Positions 8,277 to 17,586 of a stretch of DNA of 58,993 nucleotides are shown here, in pieces (the first letter of the stretch is position 1; every line of letters begins with the position of its first letter). The notes beneath the pieces were generated by a model. The model did not search any database. It was not told the DNA's origin and saw nothing but the letters and a program-made list of their open reading frames with translations. This stretch comes from Chloroflexota bacterium (GTDB taxonomy: Bacteria; Chloroflexota; Dehalococcoidia; JACPPY01), in the NCBI GenBank assembly GCA_016190755.1, contig JACPPY010000076.1:1-58993 (forward strand), read 5' to 3'. A program made the position numbers and the translations under genes.

Positions 8277-9914
8277 TCAACCGCTTCGGGCTGGCGCGCC
8301 TTTGGGGTCAGCAGGAGGTTTTGATATGGGCTCGTTAAACGCCGCATTCAGTTCCGGGCCTGACAGCGTTTCCAGGTCGAGAAGCCTTCTGGCTATGTGA
8401 GTCAACCGGTCCCTGTTCTCTGTGATTATCCTTTTGGATATCTCATAGGCCTGCTTGACAATGGTATATACTTCCTCGTCAATCTGCCTGGCTATCTCTT
8501 CGCTGTAGTCCCTTTGTTCCGCCGTCCCGGCAGGATAGCCCGACACCCCTTCAGACCCATACGTCCTCAACCCCAGCTTTTCACTCATGCCATAGTCGGT
8601 AACCATCCTGCGGGCTATAGAAGTCGCTTGCTTCATATCACTGTGAGGACCGGTAGATATCTCCTTGAATACAAGCTCTTCCGCAGCATGCCCTGCCAAA
8701 AGCGTAGCCAGCGTTTCCTTGAACTTCGATGCCGTCATAAAGTACCGGTCTTCCGCCAGTATCCTCGTGTACCCGCCCATCGTGCCCCGAGCCACAATAG
8801 AGATCTTAGATACGGGGTCCACGTTCGGCAAGATATGCGCTACCAGGGCGTGCCCTGCCTCATGATATGCTGTTAGTTCCTTGTCCCTGGGGCTGATCTT
8901 AAGGCTTCTTCTTTCAGGGCCCGCAAGTATGCGGTCTATAGACTCCTCCAGCTCCGCCATTCCGATACTGGTCTTGTTACGCCTGACGGCGAGTATGGCC
9001 GCCTCGTTCATGAGAGCTGCCAGGTCGGCGCCGCTGAAACCATGGGTCTCCTTGGCTACAGCACCAAAATCGATCGAAGAGTCGAGCCGCTTGCCCTTTG
9101 CATGTACTTCCAATATGGCCTTGCGTCCGTGTGTGTCGGGAAGGTTCAAGACGACCCTCCGGTCAAAGCGTCCAGGCCGCAGCAGGGCCGGGTCCAGTAT
9201 GTCAGCACGGTTAGTAGCCGCCAGCACGACAACGCCGGAGTTCGTAGTGAAACCGTCCATCTCCACCAGTATCTGGTTCAATGTCTGCTCCCTTTCTTCA
9301 TGGCTTCCCGGCCCTCCGCTAGAACGCACACGGCCTACGGCATCTATTTCATCAATGAAGATTATGCAGGGCGCGTTGCGCTTCGCTTGTTCAAACAGGT
9401 CTCTCACCCTGGCGGCGCCCACACCGACGAACATCTCAACGAACTCGCTGCCGTTAACGGAGTAGAAAGGCACGCCAGCTTCACCGGCAACTGCACGTGC
9501 TAGCAATGTTTTGCCTGTGCCTGGAGGGCCAACCAGCAGCATGCCCTTTGGTATGGTTGCACCTATGGCCTGAAACCTGCTGCGGTCCTTGAGAAACTCA
9601 ACTACCTCTCGAAGGTCGTCCTTGACCTCTTCGACCCCAGCAACGTCACCAAAGGACACCGAAGGGCGGTTCGGAGTGATAAGTCTGGCTCTGCTCCGCC
9701 CGAACTTTGCCGCCTCATTCCTGGCGTCCTGTGCGCCTCGTCCGGAGCTCATGAAGAGATAAATCATGACGATGATTAGCAGGACCGGCAAGAAGTAAAT
9801 CAGTATGTTCCACGGGCGGCTGTCTGTAGCTGCCGGTTGCGCATAGTAACCCGGATCGAGAAGTTCCAGCAGATAAAGGCCGTTCATCATGAGACTACAT
9901 CCACCCCAATTCAT
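8277..9914 (-). CDS. ftsH: ATP-dependent zinc metalloprotease FtsH, short form
   Basis: This is a membrane-bound AAA+ protease that degrades membrane and short-lived cytosolic proteins. One membrane helix is seen (about 35-55), followed by Walker A GPPGTGKT (129-136), Walker B IIFIDEID (184-191), the second region of homology ending RPGRFDRR (about 245-253), the zinc site HEAGH (351-355) and a third ligand Asp426 in [11 protein letters not shown]. The usual periplasmic domain of about 70 residues between two helices is missing: only about 30 residues precede the single clear helix. That makes the protein 545 residues, against 600-650 for most. It is divergent from the malic enzyme gene. The start may instead be an ATG at 9890 or 9887. 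Confidence 0.92.
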   Translation of the reverse strand: MNWGGCSLMMNGLYLLELLDPGYYAQPAATDSRPWNILIYFLPVLLIIVMIYLFMSSGRGAQDARNEAAKFGRSRARLITPNRPSVSFGDVAGVEEVKDDLREVVEFLKDRSRFQAIGATIPKGMLLVGPPGTGKTLLARAVAGEAGVPFYSVNGSEFVEMFVGVGAARVRDLFEQAKRNAPCIIFIDEIDAVGRVRSSGGPGSHEEREQTLNQILVEMDGFTTNSGVVVLAATNRADILDPALLRPGRFDRRVVLNLPDTHGRKAILEVHAKGKRLDSSIDFGAVAKETHGFSGADLAALMNEAAILAVRRNKTSIGMAELEESIDRILAGPERRSLKISPRDKELTAYHEAGHALVAHILPNVDPVSKISIVARGTMGGYTRILAEDRYFMTASKFKETLATLLAGHAAEELVFKEISTGPHSDMKQATSIARRMVTDYGMSEKLGLRTYGSEGVSGYPAGTAEQRDYSEEIARQIDEEVYTIVKQAYEISKRIITENRDRLTHIARRLLDLETLSGPELNAAFNEPISKPPADPKGAPARSG

Positions 9915-9953
9915 TTTACCCTAGCTTTCGCCATTCAGTCCTGCTGCCAGCTA

Positions 9954-9982
9954 TTGTGTGGCAGCGTGTCGGTGCCTATAAT
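9954..9982 (+). promoter_or_regulatory. Promoter TTGTGT-N17-TATAAT for malic enzyme gene
   Basis: A perfect -10 lies at 9977-9982 and a partial -35 at 9954-9959, with the ideal 17-nt spacer. The predicted transcript start near 9989 gives a leader of about 47 nt with a ribosome-binding site before 10036. Confidence 0.5.
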
Positions 9983-10035
9983 GCTCGTTACAGGCTATTC
10001 ATGCGACGCCAATTGCGGCGGGAAAGGATAACGAT

Positions 10036-11430
10036 ATGCAGTCCCCTCATAAGAATGGGACCAGCCGTCTCATCAGAACATTGCGCTGCAAGAACCTGAA
10101 CATCCCCGGCACTCTGGGGAGGCTTGCTTCCACCATAGGTTCTTCCGGAGCCGACATCGGGAACATAACCACCGTATACACGGGCCATAACTATGTTGTC
10201 AGGGACATAGATGTAATAGCCGAGAATGAGGCTTCCTTGGGACGCCTTACCGAACAGATATCGCAGCTTCCCGAGGTCAAACTCCTCGAGGTCATGGATG
10301 CAGTACTCGAAATGCACAAGAACGGCAAGGTCAGGATGATGAGCACAGTAGCCATTAAGTCGCTGGATGCCCTCAGGATGGCCTATACGCCGGGTGTTGC
10401 CGAGGTATGCCAGCTCATCCAAAACCACCCGGAGAAAAAAGATGTCTACACCAGCATACCGGCCTCCGTTGCCATAGTCACCGACGGGACAGCCGTGCTG
10501 GGTCTTGGCAACGTAGGATCGGTCGCAGGCATGCCGGTGATGGAAGGAAAAGCAGCGTTGCTGCAACAGCTTGTGGGTATTAGCGGTATACCCGTACTCC
10601 TGGATACTGCGGACGCCGATGAAGTCGTTGCGACAGTGAGACACATAGCACCTACCTTTGCCGGAATACACCTTGAAGATATTGCATCCCCGAGGTGTTT
10701 TGAAATTGAAAAACGTCTTCAGGCAGAGCTTCCAATACCTGTCATGCACGACGACCAGCACGGCACAGCGGTGGTGGTACTGGCGGCGCTTATAAACGCG
10801 TGCAAGATAGCTCGCATATCGCTGCAGCATGCCAGGATAGGAGCCATCGGGCTGGGAGCCGCCGGACTGTCTATAGCTACTCTGTTGATGGAGTTCACGG
10901 GCAACCCCGTGTACGGTACGGCAAGAACTGTAGCCAGCACCTCGCGGCTTGTCGAGCGAGGCGGCAAGGCATCGAACGTCGAAGAGATAATGCGCGACTC
11001 TGACATAGTTGTGTGCACCAGTGGAGTACAGGGACTTGTAAAGCCAGAGATGGTCAGGAAGGGCCAAATACTACTCGCCCTTTCCAACCCGTATCCGGAA
11101 ATAGAACCGGAAGTTGCCAGGGAAGCGGGCGCGGCCGTGGCCGCCGACGGCCGCTCCGTGAATAACCTCCTGGGTTATCCCGGGCTCTGGCGCGGTACAC
11201 TTGACGCCAAGGCAACTGCCATGACCAGCAGTATGTACAAAGCCGCGGCGCTCGCCATTGCGGCTGCCACACGAGAAGGGGAGCTCGTACCCAGCCCGTT
11301 GGACTGCAATGCCCACCTCGCTGTGGCAAAGGCTGTGGCAAGAGCCGCAATGGACTCCGGTGTGGCTCGCCGCCGGCTTGATGATGAATACTTCCAGCAG
11401 AAAGACGTCAAAGGACCTGTCTGGGAGTAA
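10036..11430 (+). CDS. ACT-domain NAD(P)-dependent malic enzyme
   Basis: The N-terminal 85 residues form an ACT domain (GTLGRLASTIGSSGADIGNI). The malic enzyme follows: YTPGVAEVC near 117, the VTDGTAVLGLGNVG block near 148-161, the acidic metal site HLEDI...MHDDQHGTA near 215-245, and a Rossmann GAIGLGAAGLS near 270. The reaction is oxidative decarboxylation of malate to pyruvate with reduction of NAD(P), linking C4 acids to pyruvate. The ACT domain suggests allosteric control by a small ligand, possibly an amino acid. An AAGGA site precedes the ATG with good spacing. The gene stands alone under its own promoter. Confidence 0.92.
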   Translation: MQSPHKNGTSRLIRTLRCKNLNIPGTLGRLASTIGSSGADIGNITTVYTGHNYVVRDIDVIAENEASLGRLTEQISQLPEVKLLEVMDAVLEMHKNGKVRMMSTVAIKSLDALRMAYTPGVAEVCQLIQNHPEKKDVYTSIPASVAIVTDGTAVLGLGNVGSVAGMPVMEGKAALLQQLVGISGIPVLLDTADADEVVATVRHIAPTFAGIHLEDIASPRCFEIEKRLQAELPIPVMHDDQHGTAVVVLAALINACKIARISLQHARIGAIGLGAAGLSIATLLMEFTGNPVYGTARTVASTSRLVERGGKASNVEEIMRDSDIVVCTSGVQGLVKPEMVRKGQILLALSNPYPEIEPEVAREAGAAVAADGRSVNNLLGYPGLWRGTLDAKATAMTSSMYKAAALAIAAATREGELVPSPLDCNAHLAVAKAVARAAMDSGVARRRLDDEYFQQKDVKGPVWE

Positions 11431-11836
11431 TGCTCCCATATCCGGGATTGCCCTTGCGCGTAATAAGCAGCTTCTGAGAAAACTCACCTGACCATCTCCC
11501 TTTTCCCCCGCCGCAACGCTGCTCAGGAGCCTCGGTATCCGTGGCAATTACATGATTTGCCCATCAAGGCCACACTGCAAGCAAACACACACAAGTTATA
11601 TTCTTGCGATGTCAGTTGTGTCGTTGTGAGGATGTTCGAGGACAGGCAAACCTGCTCGAGAACAGAGTTTGCTATCTGGTCATCTTGACAAGACATTCCT
11701 AACAACATCACAACACACTTAGTTGCCCGATACCTTGAGCCCTATGCTTATCTGTATCCCTGGAGGGAAAACATTTATTGCGGAACCTATGGCTGGATAG
11801 TGGCCACACCAGCCAAGGACATAAGGAGGGAAAAGT
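11431..11836 (+). other. Intergenic region before pilus locus
   Basis: No credible gene is present. A short inverted repeat (11790-11796 with 11809-11815, TGGCTGG/CCAGCCA) lies just before the AAGGAGG ribosome-binding site of the pilin gene and includes the palindrome TGGCCA in its loop. I could not find a convincing sigma70 or sigma54 promoter. Confidence 0.5.
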
Positions 11837-12208
11837 ATGAAACATTTTAGGAGAGGAAGCAAAGGTTTCACCCTGGTAGAAATGCTCGTGGTCGTTGCAA
11901 TCTTAGGCGTTCTTGCCGCAGTGGCTATCCCGAATGTTGGGAAATTCATAGGTAAGGGGAAGACCGAGGCCTACGCCACGGAACTCCATGATATCCAGAC
12001 CGCCGTCACGGCCATGTTATCCGAAAGCACCACGGCGACACTTGTCCAACCACTCGCGAATGTTACAGATATGGCCACTGTTTTGACCACCGATACTACA
12101 GCTTTGAAGCTGAGCGACTACCTCACTGGGCTCAACGGCACCAGTGTGAAGACGCCCGCCAATTACAGCTTCTCCGCCACCGGTACTGTAACCCAGACTA
12201 TCCCATAG
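11837..12208 (+). CDS. Type IV prepilin, probable major pilin
   Basis: A 123-residue prepilin. The short basic leader MKHFRRGSKG is followed by the cleavage and methylation site G|FTLVEML, with Phe at +1 and Glu at +5. A hydrophobic assembly helix (VVVAILGVLAAVAIP) comes next. The small globular part of about 85 residues is rich in Thr and has no cysteine pair, so it lacks the classical disulfide-bonded D-region. A strong AAGGAGG ribosome-binding site precedes the ATG, and a stable hairpin separates this gene from pilC. Both fit high expression of a major subunit. The fold may be closer to GspG-like pseudopilins. No prepilin peptidase is in the window. Confidence 0.85.
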   Translation: MKHFRRGSKGFTLVEMLVVVAILGVLAAVAIPNVGKFIGKGKTEAYATELHDIQTAVTAMLSESTTATLVQPLANVTDMATVLTTDTTALKLSDYLTGLNGTSVKTPANYSFSATGTVTQTIP

Positions 12209-12242
12209 CAATAGAAACATAGCCAGCTCACATCTCTAAGGC

Positions 12243-12279
12243 ATCACCACCCCCTGATGGGGCTTCAGGGGGTGGTGAT
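12243..12279 (+). terminator. 15-bp perfect hairpin between pilin and pilC
   Basis: Arms 12243-12257 and 12265-12279 are exact reverse complements around a 7-nt loop. No T run follows. It lies 34 nt after the pilin stop and 33 nt before pilC, on the coding strand of both. It may be a partial terminator or a 3'-end stabiliser giving more pilin than assembly proteins. Confidence 0.65.
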
Positions 12280-12311
12280 CTCCAAAGCAGATTCTCATCC
12301 CGGGAGCAAGC

Positions 12312-13523
12312 ATGCAATTCTCGTATGTCGGCTACGCTGAAGACCACAAAATAGTCCGGGGCACGATATCCGCTCCAAGTGAAGGGGTAGCAGGTCAGGT
12401 ACTTGCTCGCAACGGGTACCGGGTGCTCGACATCAAGCCTACCATCTCTTTCTTGCCATCTTGGGAGAAACTTTTCCCTTCGCTGGTGAAAACGAAACCG
12501 GAAACGGTGGTGATGTTCTCCCGGCAACTGGCCCTGCTCCTGGAATCAGGTACAGACATAGTAACGGCATTGGAATTACTACAGGCCCAGGCTTCTAACC
12601 GCAACCTCGATAATGTGCTGGGCAGGATCATCGCAGACCTTCGCAACGGCGAACATTTGTCCACCGCCATGGCAAAACACCCTACCGTTTTCCCAAAGAT
12701 GTACGTCCAATCGCTCCTTGTAGGAGAGCAGAGCGGTGGGTTGGAAACAGTTCTCCGTCAGATAGCGGATTATATGGAGAAAGAAACGAAGGCTGCCAAA
12801 AGTATAAAGGGAGCCATGAGATACCCGATTATAGTTGGTGTCATCGCAGTCATAGTAATCGCTGTCATGATTATGTTTGTCTTTCCCGCTTTCGCGAGCC
12901 TGTATGCCACATTGGGAACAGAGTTGCCTTTGCCCACGAAGATAGTTATGTCCTCGGTTCAAGCCTTATCGCAGTATGGACTCTATGGCATAGGTGCAAT
13001 CCTCTTGATAGTTGTCGCCATCATGGCTTATGTCAAGACGCCGGGAGGAAAACTTCAATGGGATGGCGTAGTACTCAAGACACCTGTGCTCGGCCGTGTG
13101 GCCCATTTGAGTGAGCTAGCGCGCTGCTGCCGCAGCATATCAATCTTGTTCCGAGCCGGGCTGCCATTACCAAGAATAATGTCGCTGGTATCTGAAGGCA
13201 GCAACAATCTCGTGGTCAAGAACGCACTGGATCGTGTGCGGCAGGCGATGCTCAAGGGCGAAGGCCTGGCAGCACCGATGTCCAGGGATATGCTCTTCCT
13301 GCCAATGATGGTCCAGATGGTCCGGGTCGGCCAGGCGACCGGCAATTTGGATGTTACGCTGGCCTCGGTAGCCGAATGTTACGAAACTGAGGCTGAGGAC
13401 AAGATGAAATCGTTTGTTGCGATGCTGCAGCCAGCCATCACACTGTTCGTAGGCGGCGTGGTAGGACTTATCGCGATATCCCTTATATCTGCTATGTACT
13501 CTATTTACGGACAGGTCTCATGA
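12312..13523 (+). CDS. pilC: Type IV pilus inner-membrane platform protein PilC
   Basis: This 403-residue GspF/PilC protein contains two T2SF domains, at about residues 70-190 and 270-395. Each carries the FSRQLALLLESG or LARCCRSISILFRAG type of start, and they are separated by membrane helices near 175-200 and 220-240; a last helix lies at 375-395. PilC is the membrane hub that the PilB and PilT motors are thought to turn. A GGGAG site precedes the ATG. The stop overlaps the next start by 4 nt (ATGA), so translation is coupled to the minor-pilin gene. Confidence 0.9.
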   Translation: MQFSYVGYAEDHKIVRGTISAPSEGVAGQVLARNGYRVLDIKPTISFLPSWEKLFPSLVKTKPETVVMFSRQLALLLESGTDIVTALELLQAQASNRNLDNVLGRIIADLRNGEHLSTAMAKHPTVFPKMYVQSLLVGEQSGGLETVLRQIADYMEKETKAAKSIKGAMRYPIIVGVIAVIVIAVMIMFVFPAFASLYATLGTELPLPTKIVMSSVQALSQYGLYGIGAILLIVVAIMAYVKTPGGKLQWDGVVLKTPVLGRVAHLSELARCCRSISILFRAGLPLPRIMSLVSEGSNNLVVKNALDRVRQAMLKGEGLAAPMSRDMLFLPMMVQMVRVGQATGNLDVTLASVAECYETEAEDKMKSFVAMLQPAITLFVGGVVGLIAISLISAMYSIYGQVS

Positions 13524-13975
13524 GACTGTTTCCTCGCGCAACGTCCGACGTCTCGAGACCCACCAAGCAGGATTTGTATCTGCGGGCCGAAAATGCTGGC
13601 ATCACGATGGTTGAGACGGCGATTGGCCTGGCAATACTAGGTCTGGTGGCTGTGGCGTTCCTCAGCGGGGTGGCCACTTCTTCGCGGGCGGCTCAAATAT
13701 CCGATCGAAGAGTAACGGCCGAGCGCCTGGCCCGAAGCCAGATAGAATACGTTAAGAGCCAGTCATATATAAGAATGGACGGAGGAGGCAGGCACTACAG
13801 GCTCGAAACTTTCCCGTCCGGATTCAGTGGCGAATTGCAGTCGGTGGCGATGGACCCTACCACGGCGCAGCCGCTACCAGCAGGTCAGGACGTGGGACTG
13901 CAAGAGATAACGGTCTCCGTGACGCAAGGCAGCAAGGCAGTATTCACTCTGAATGACTATAAGACGGACCGGTGA
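13520..13975 (+). CDS. Minor prepilin-like protein (PilV/GspI type)
   Basis: A 151-residue protein with a long leader of about 27 residues ending AENAG|ITMVETAIGLAILGL, a prepilin peptidase site with Gly at -1 and Glu at +5 followed by the assembly helix. Position +1 is Ile in place of the usual Phe or Met. The remainder is a small polar domain with SQIEYVKSQSY, reminiscent of PilV/GspI. The start codon overlaps the pilC stop. A role in priming pilus assembly is inferred from family and position. Confidence 0.75.
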   Translation: MRLFPRATSDVSRPTKQDLYLRAENAGITMVETAIGLAILGLVAVAFLSGVATSSRAAQISDRRVTAERLARSQIEYVKSQSYIRMDGGGRHYRLETFPSGFSGELQSVAMDPTTAQPLPAGQDVGLQEITVSVTQGSKAVFTLNDYKTDR

Positions 13976-14612
13976 CCAGAACGTAGCTGGTGCCCACCGC
14001 TCTAGGCGGTGTTTGTGCATGATCAACAGAAGACAAAGTCATATACCTCCCGAACGTAACAGCCGATGGGGAGACACGAAACCCAAAGGCTCAAGAAGTT
14101 CCGCTGGCTTCACGTTTGTGGAGGTACTCCTGGTAATGACCATATCCGGAATTATCACGGCGGTCGTAGCCATAGGCATATTCCAGGTCTTGCAAGGCAG
14201 CAAGAGGAACCGGGACCACCTGACCGCGCTGCGGCAGGTGCAGAACGCGGGCTTCTGGGTTGGCCGGGATACGCTTATGGCGCAGACGATTACCGTCGGT
14301 GACGACCTATCTACACCAGGAGTGGAATTCATTGTACTGGACTGGGTTGACTGGTCAGATGGAGATAAGACCACTATCACATACACCCTCGAAGACATGC
14401 CGGGAGCGCTCAAGAGGTTGATGCGACGGAACAAGATGGTCGATCAGCTTGGGACCACTGTGAAATGGGATGGGACAACCCAGGTGGCCGACCGTATCAG
14501 CACTGCAAGTTTCACCCAGCAGTCGGGTGTGTGGAGACTAGACGTCCAGGCACGATCAGGAAACCAGACGGAGTCGGGACAATATTCCGCCCAGCAGAGG
14601 CTGGATTTATAG
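13953..14612 (+). CDS. Minor prepilin-like protein (PilW/GspJ type)
   Basis: A 219-residue protein with a prepilin site SSAG|FTFVEVLL about 53 residues in and a following assembly helix. The frame from 13953 overlaps the previous gene by 23 nt. The in-frame ATG at 14019 gives a shorter and more reasonable leader of about 31 residues, but a small hairpin (13995-14000 with 14006-14011) covers its weak ribosome-binding site. The C-terminal part, with conserved-looking DWVDWSDGDKTTITYTL, resembles PilW/GspJ-type minor pilins. The next gene starts directly after the stop. Confidence 0.72.
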   Translation: MTIRRTGDQNVAGAHRSRRCLCMINRRQSHIPPERNSRWGDTKPKGSRSSAGFTFVEVLLVMTISGIITAVVAIGIFQVLQGSKRNRDHLTALRQVQNAGFWVGRDTLMAQTITVGDDLSTPGVEFIVLDWVDWSDGDKTTITYTLEDMPGALKRLMRRNKMVDQLGTTVKWDGTTQVADRISTASFTQQSGVWRLDVQARSGNQTESGQYSAQQRLDL

Positions 14613-15485
14613 ATGATTAGGTATCTTCATAGAATTGTGAAGGGCAACGAAGGCCAGATTTTCCCGCTGGTACTCATATTGCTTTTGGTCGGCGGGCTTG
14701 TGGTAGTACCAGGGTTAAGCTACGCATCTACCGCGATCAACGGCGGCAAGATAACCGAGCGCAACGTCAAAGGGCTGTACGCCGCAGATTCAGGCGTTGA
14801 GCATGCTATCTGGAAGCTTAAGAACTCCCCTCCAGAACTCTTCCCACATCTGTATCAGTTGACCGGCATAAACGGGTCAACGGTCGACATACGCATCGAC
14901 CAGATGACCCAGATCTATGGGCTGGCTATCGGGTCACCGGGAGTCCACTCCGACTATTTGGCTGTGGAGACGAGCCTGGTATATGACGCACCTGCGCAGA
15001 ACTGGCTCTACACCGTCACGATAATAAACAAGGACACGTCCACTATCCATTTAGATAAGGTTGTGGTCAAGATACCTGAGCAGTTCCAGTACATACCAGG
15101 CACAACTTCTGGTGACCTGACAGTGGCCGACCCCAGTACTATAACCGGCGATATCGAGACAGGCATGATGCTGGATTGGGACTTCGAAACGCCCAGGCCC
15201 ATGATCCCGGCCGGCCCCAATCCTCCCGCCGGCCAATATGGATCAGCTACGCACATCTTCCGATTGAGCGCCCCGGAGTCTTATGCCGGAGACAACGGGT
15301 ATATATGGGTGGTAGCTGAGAGAGAGGATATAGGTGCCGTAGGGGGCATACTGTACCAGATAACCTCCCAGGCAGTGGAATCTGGACGCACAGTTGCCAA
15401 GATCAAGGCAGGTATACTGAAGGACCCCGATACCGGATCTGTCGTAATCACTCATTGGGACATTAATCCCGTTCTTGGAGACTAA
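14613..15485 (+). CDS. PilX-like pilus assembly protein
   Basis: A 290-residue protein with an N-terminal hydrophobic segment (FPLVLILLLVGGLVVVPGLSYAS) preceded by NEGQ, and then GLYAADSGVEHAIWKL, the hallmark of PilX-type minor pilin components. There is no FTLVE site. The remaining 230 residues are beta-rich and contain a segment on closed hydrophobic strands (KVVVKIPEQFQYIPGT) like a surface beta-sandwich. The start codon abuts the previous stop. It probably belongs to the tip complex of the pilus, but a species-specific adhesin-like role is possible. Confidence 0.68.
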   Translation: MIRYLHRIVKGNEGQIFPLVLILLLVGGLVVVPGLSYASTAINGGKITERNVKGLYAADSGVEHAIWKLKNSPPELFPHLYQLTGINGSTVDIRIDQMTQIYGLAIGSPGVHSDYLAVETSLVYDAPAQNWLYTVTIINKDTSTIHLDKVVVKIPEQFQYIPGTTSGDLTVADPSTITGDIETGMMLDWDFETPRPMIPAGPNPPAGQYGSATHIFRLSAPESYAGDNGYIWVVAEREDIGAVGGILYQITSQAVESGRTVAKIKAGILKDPDTGSVVITHWDINPVLGD

Positions 15486-15488
15486 TGC

Positions 15489-16112
15489 ATGAAACTCAGC
15501 AAGGCATCCCTGGGGATATTAGGCATAGGCTTTTTCGTCATAATCGGCTCCGGCATCGGTCTGTATTCAAGCCAGCAGGGAGAAGAACAGGCAAAGCTGG
15601 AGAAGCAACTTGTGTCTACAAACAACAGGATAAAGAACCTGCCGGCAAGAACAGGCAATGGCGATCTGGTGACGCAGCAGAAACAGATTGAAGCTTCGCA
15701 AGCCGACTCAGGCGTCCGGCTCCAGGCTACCATGGCGCGACTTCGCCAACAGGTAGAGAGCATAGAAACTGCAACTACACTTTACCGGGTCGCAGGTGAG
15801 TCTGGAGTAGCGGTCGTCTCTTTTACCACATCACCTCCGGCAGACAAAAAGGTAAAGAACATATCACTATCCTCGGTGTTGTTCACAGCAACAGTTGAAG
15901 GTGCCATACCGGACCTGGTGACGTTCGTGTCCAGGTTCAGCAGCCAGTTTCCAACAGGCGTGGTAGAGTCAGCCGATATCACAGTACCGACAGCTTCGCC
16001 CCAAAAAGAGGTTTCCGGAGTGACTCCCACGCCAACTCCAAATCAGAAGGACCAACCAAAACGGCCACGGGCCACTGTGGCATTGCGAATATTTCACTAT
16101 GAAGACAGGTAG
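15489..16112 (+). CDS. PilO-like alignment-complex protein
   Basis: A 207-residue bitopic protein with a short cytoplasmic start, one membrane helix at about 8-26, a coiled-coil stretch (about 30-95, rich in Gln, Lys and Glu), and then a small alpha/beta domain ending in a Thr/Pro-rich linker and a final beta strand. This is the layout of PilO/GspM. Sequence motifs are weak in this family, so the call relies on architecture and on the PilM-PilN fusion gene 3 nt downstream. It lies outside the membrane, where PilO pairs with PilN. Confidence 0.65.
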   Translation: MKLSKASLGILGIGFFVIIGSGIGLYSSQQGEEQAKLEKQLVSTNNRIKNLPARTGNGDLVTQQKQIEASQADSGVRLQATMARLRQQVESIETATTLYRVAGESGVAVVSFTTSPPADKKVKNISLSSVLFTATVEGAIPDLVTFVSRFSSQFPTGVVESADITVPTASPQKEVSGVTPTPTPNQKDQPKRPRATVALRIFHYEDR

Positions 16113-16115
16113 AAT

Positions 16116-17585
16116 ATGCGGGGCACGATTGTAACTTTACAGGTAAACGACACCAGTATTCGCATGCTCGCCACACGGGGCAAGCGAGTGAGGCGCTGGC
16201 ATGAGATGCCGTTGGAGCCTGAGCTGGTCAAGGATGGCTTGGTAACCGACCCTCCGAAGCTCGCGGTCAAGCTCAGGGATATGCTGCAAGCCCTCGAAAT
16301 AAATGCCCGAACCGCGATAGTAGGCATGAGCGGCGTACATTGCCTGTTCCGTGTTATTTCTCTGCCTCAGTTGTCGGCGTCCATGTTGGACCAGGCGATC
16401 AGGCGCGAGGCTGAGGTGGCCTTGCAAGTTCCACTTGAGCAGGTACACCTGTGCTGGCAAGTAATCAACAGCGTCGGCGATGAAATCAAGGTGTTCCTGG
16501 CCGCCCCTCCACGTAACACAGTTGAATCGCTGATAACCACCATGCAACTGGCAAACATTCAGATACGGGAATTTGACCTCGCGCCTCTAGCCGTTTCCAG
16601 AGTGGTCGAGGTGGAAACCGCCATTGTAGCTGATATCCGCTCCGTAGAGGCTGATATCGTGATAATGATCGACGGCGTACCGCAGATTGTCCGGACTCTG
16701 CCGTATCCCGCTGATGCCCAGAACGTTCAAGAAAAACTGCTGGCGGTATCCGGCGAGATGGACCGCGCCATATCATACATTAACGCCAATTCCACACAAC
16801 TGGGCCAGGAGACACCGGTACTCATCTCGGGCGACCTGGTTCAAGAGGACGCAACGCAACAGTTCCTGAGTGCGGAGTTGAACCGCAATGTGATGCGGCA
16901 ACAGTTCCCGTTCGACTATCCAGAAGGCTTCGCAGCAAATCGCTACATAGCGAACGCGGGCCTGGCACTGCGCAGAATGAAGCCCGGCAGGAGGAACGGA
17001 TCACAAACACCGCTGTTGAATGCATTGCCGCATAGCTACCGGCGAAACTTCCGTGGTTTGTTCCAAGCAGCAGGCATCACTCTGGGCGCAGTTGCAGCGG
17101 TAGGCATCCTGGCCTATACCGCACTCTTGGCACGAGGCAATGCCGCTAAGACAACTTCGCTGCAGGCGCAGCTTGACACAGCCAACACGCTCCTTCAGAC
17201 ACGTGTGGGCCAGCAACAGGCCGACAAAAAGGAGGCGGACGACTTGAAAGCCAAGATATCCAAGGCACGGGCAGCCGCCGATGCTCTTGCGGCGCAGGCC
17301 ACAGCATTTGATAGCGTTTACAGCGACTTCACAAAACAGCGTGATGGTGCTAACGGAGATGTGTCGCTGGCTGTAAGCGCGGTGAAATCCGGGTTACAAC
17401 TATCGCAAGTTGAGCGAACTGGAAACGACTTGACCATACGCGGTCTGGCTGCCGGGGAGACAGATGTTGTGAGCTACGCCAGCGCACTCAGGAGCAGCAA
17501 ACGTTTCACGCATGTAGCGGTGTCCAGCTTGCAGCAAACGGACGCTGGCTTGCGGTTCATACTGACGCTTGAGGCGGTACAATAA
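16116..17585 (+). CDS. PilM-PilN fusion, type IV pilus alignment protein
   Basis: A 489-residue protein joining two normally separate subunits. Residues 1 to about 290 form an actin-like PilM domain: TLQVNDTSIRML at the first phosphate loop, AIVGMSGVHCLFRVI, VALQVP, and FPFDYPEGFAANRYIANAGLALRRM at the end. A membrane helix follows at about 320-340 (AAGITLGAVAAVGILAYTALL), then a coiled coil at 345-405 and a C-terminal ferredoxin-like PilN domain (TGNDLTIRGLAAGETDVVSYASALRSS). The order cytoplasmic actin fold, helix, periplasm-side domain is that of GspL in type II secretion. In the pilus system it should connect PilB and PilC to PilO in one chain. Confidence 0.82.
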   Translation: MRGTIVTLQVNDTSIRMLATRGKRVRRWHEMPLEPELVKDGLVTDPPKLAVKLRDMLQALEINARTAIVGMSGVHCLFRVISLPQLSASMLDQAIRREAEVALQVPLEQVHLCWQVINSVGDEIKVFLAAPPRNTVESLITTMQLANIQIREFDLAPLAVSRVVEVETAIVADIRSVEADIVIMIDGVPQIVRTLPYPADAQNVQEKLLAVSGEMDRAISYINANSTQLGQETPVLISGDLVQEDATQQFLSAELNRNVMRQQFPFDYPEGFAANRYIANAGLALRRMKPGRRNGSQTPLLNALPHSYRRNFRGLFQAAGITLGAVAAVGILAYTALLARGNAAKTTSLQAQLDTANTLLQTRVGQQQADKKEADDLKAKISKARAAADALAAQATAFDSVYSDFTKQRDGANGDVSLAVSAVKSGLQLSQVERTGNDLTIRGLAAGETDVVSYASALRSSKRFTHVAVSSLQQTDAGLRFILTLEAVQ

Positions 17586-17586
17586 A

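Noticed and set aside
9988..11067. 359-codon minus-strand frame
   Set aside because: It is antisense to the malic enzyme, with Cys/Tyr/His-rich composition typical of a shadow frame.
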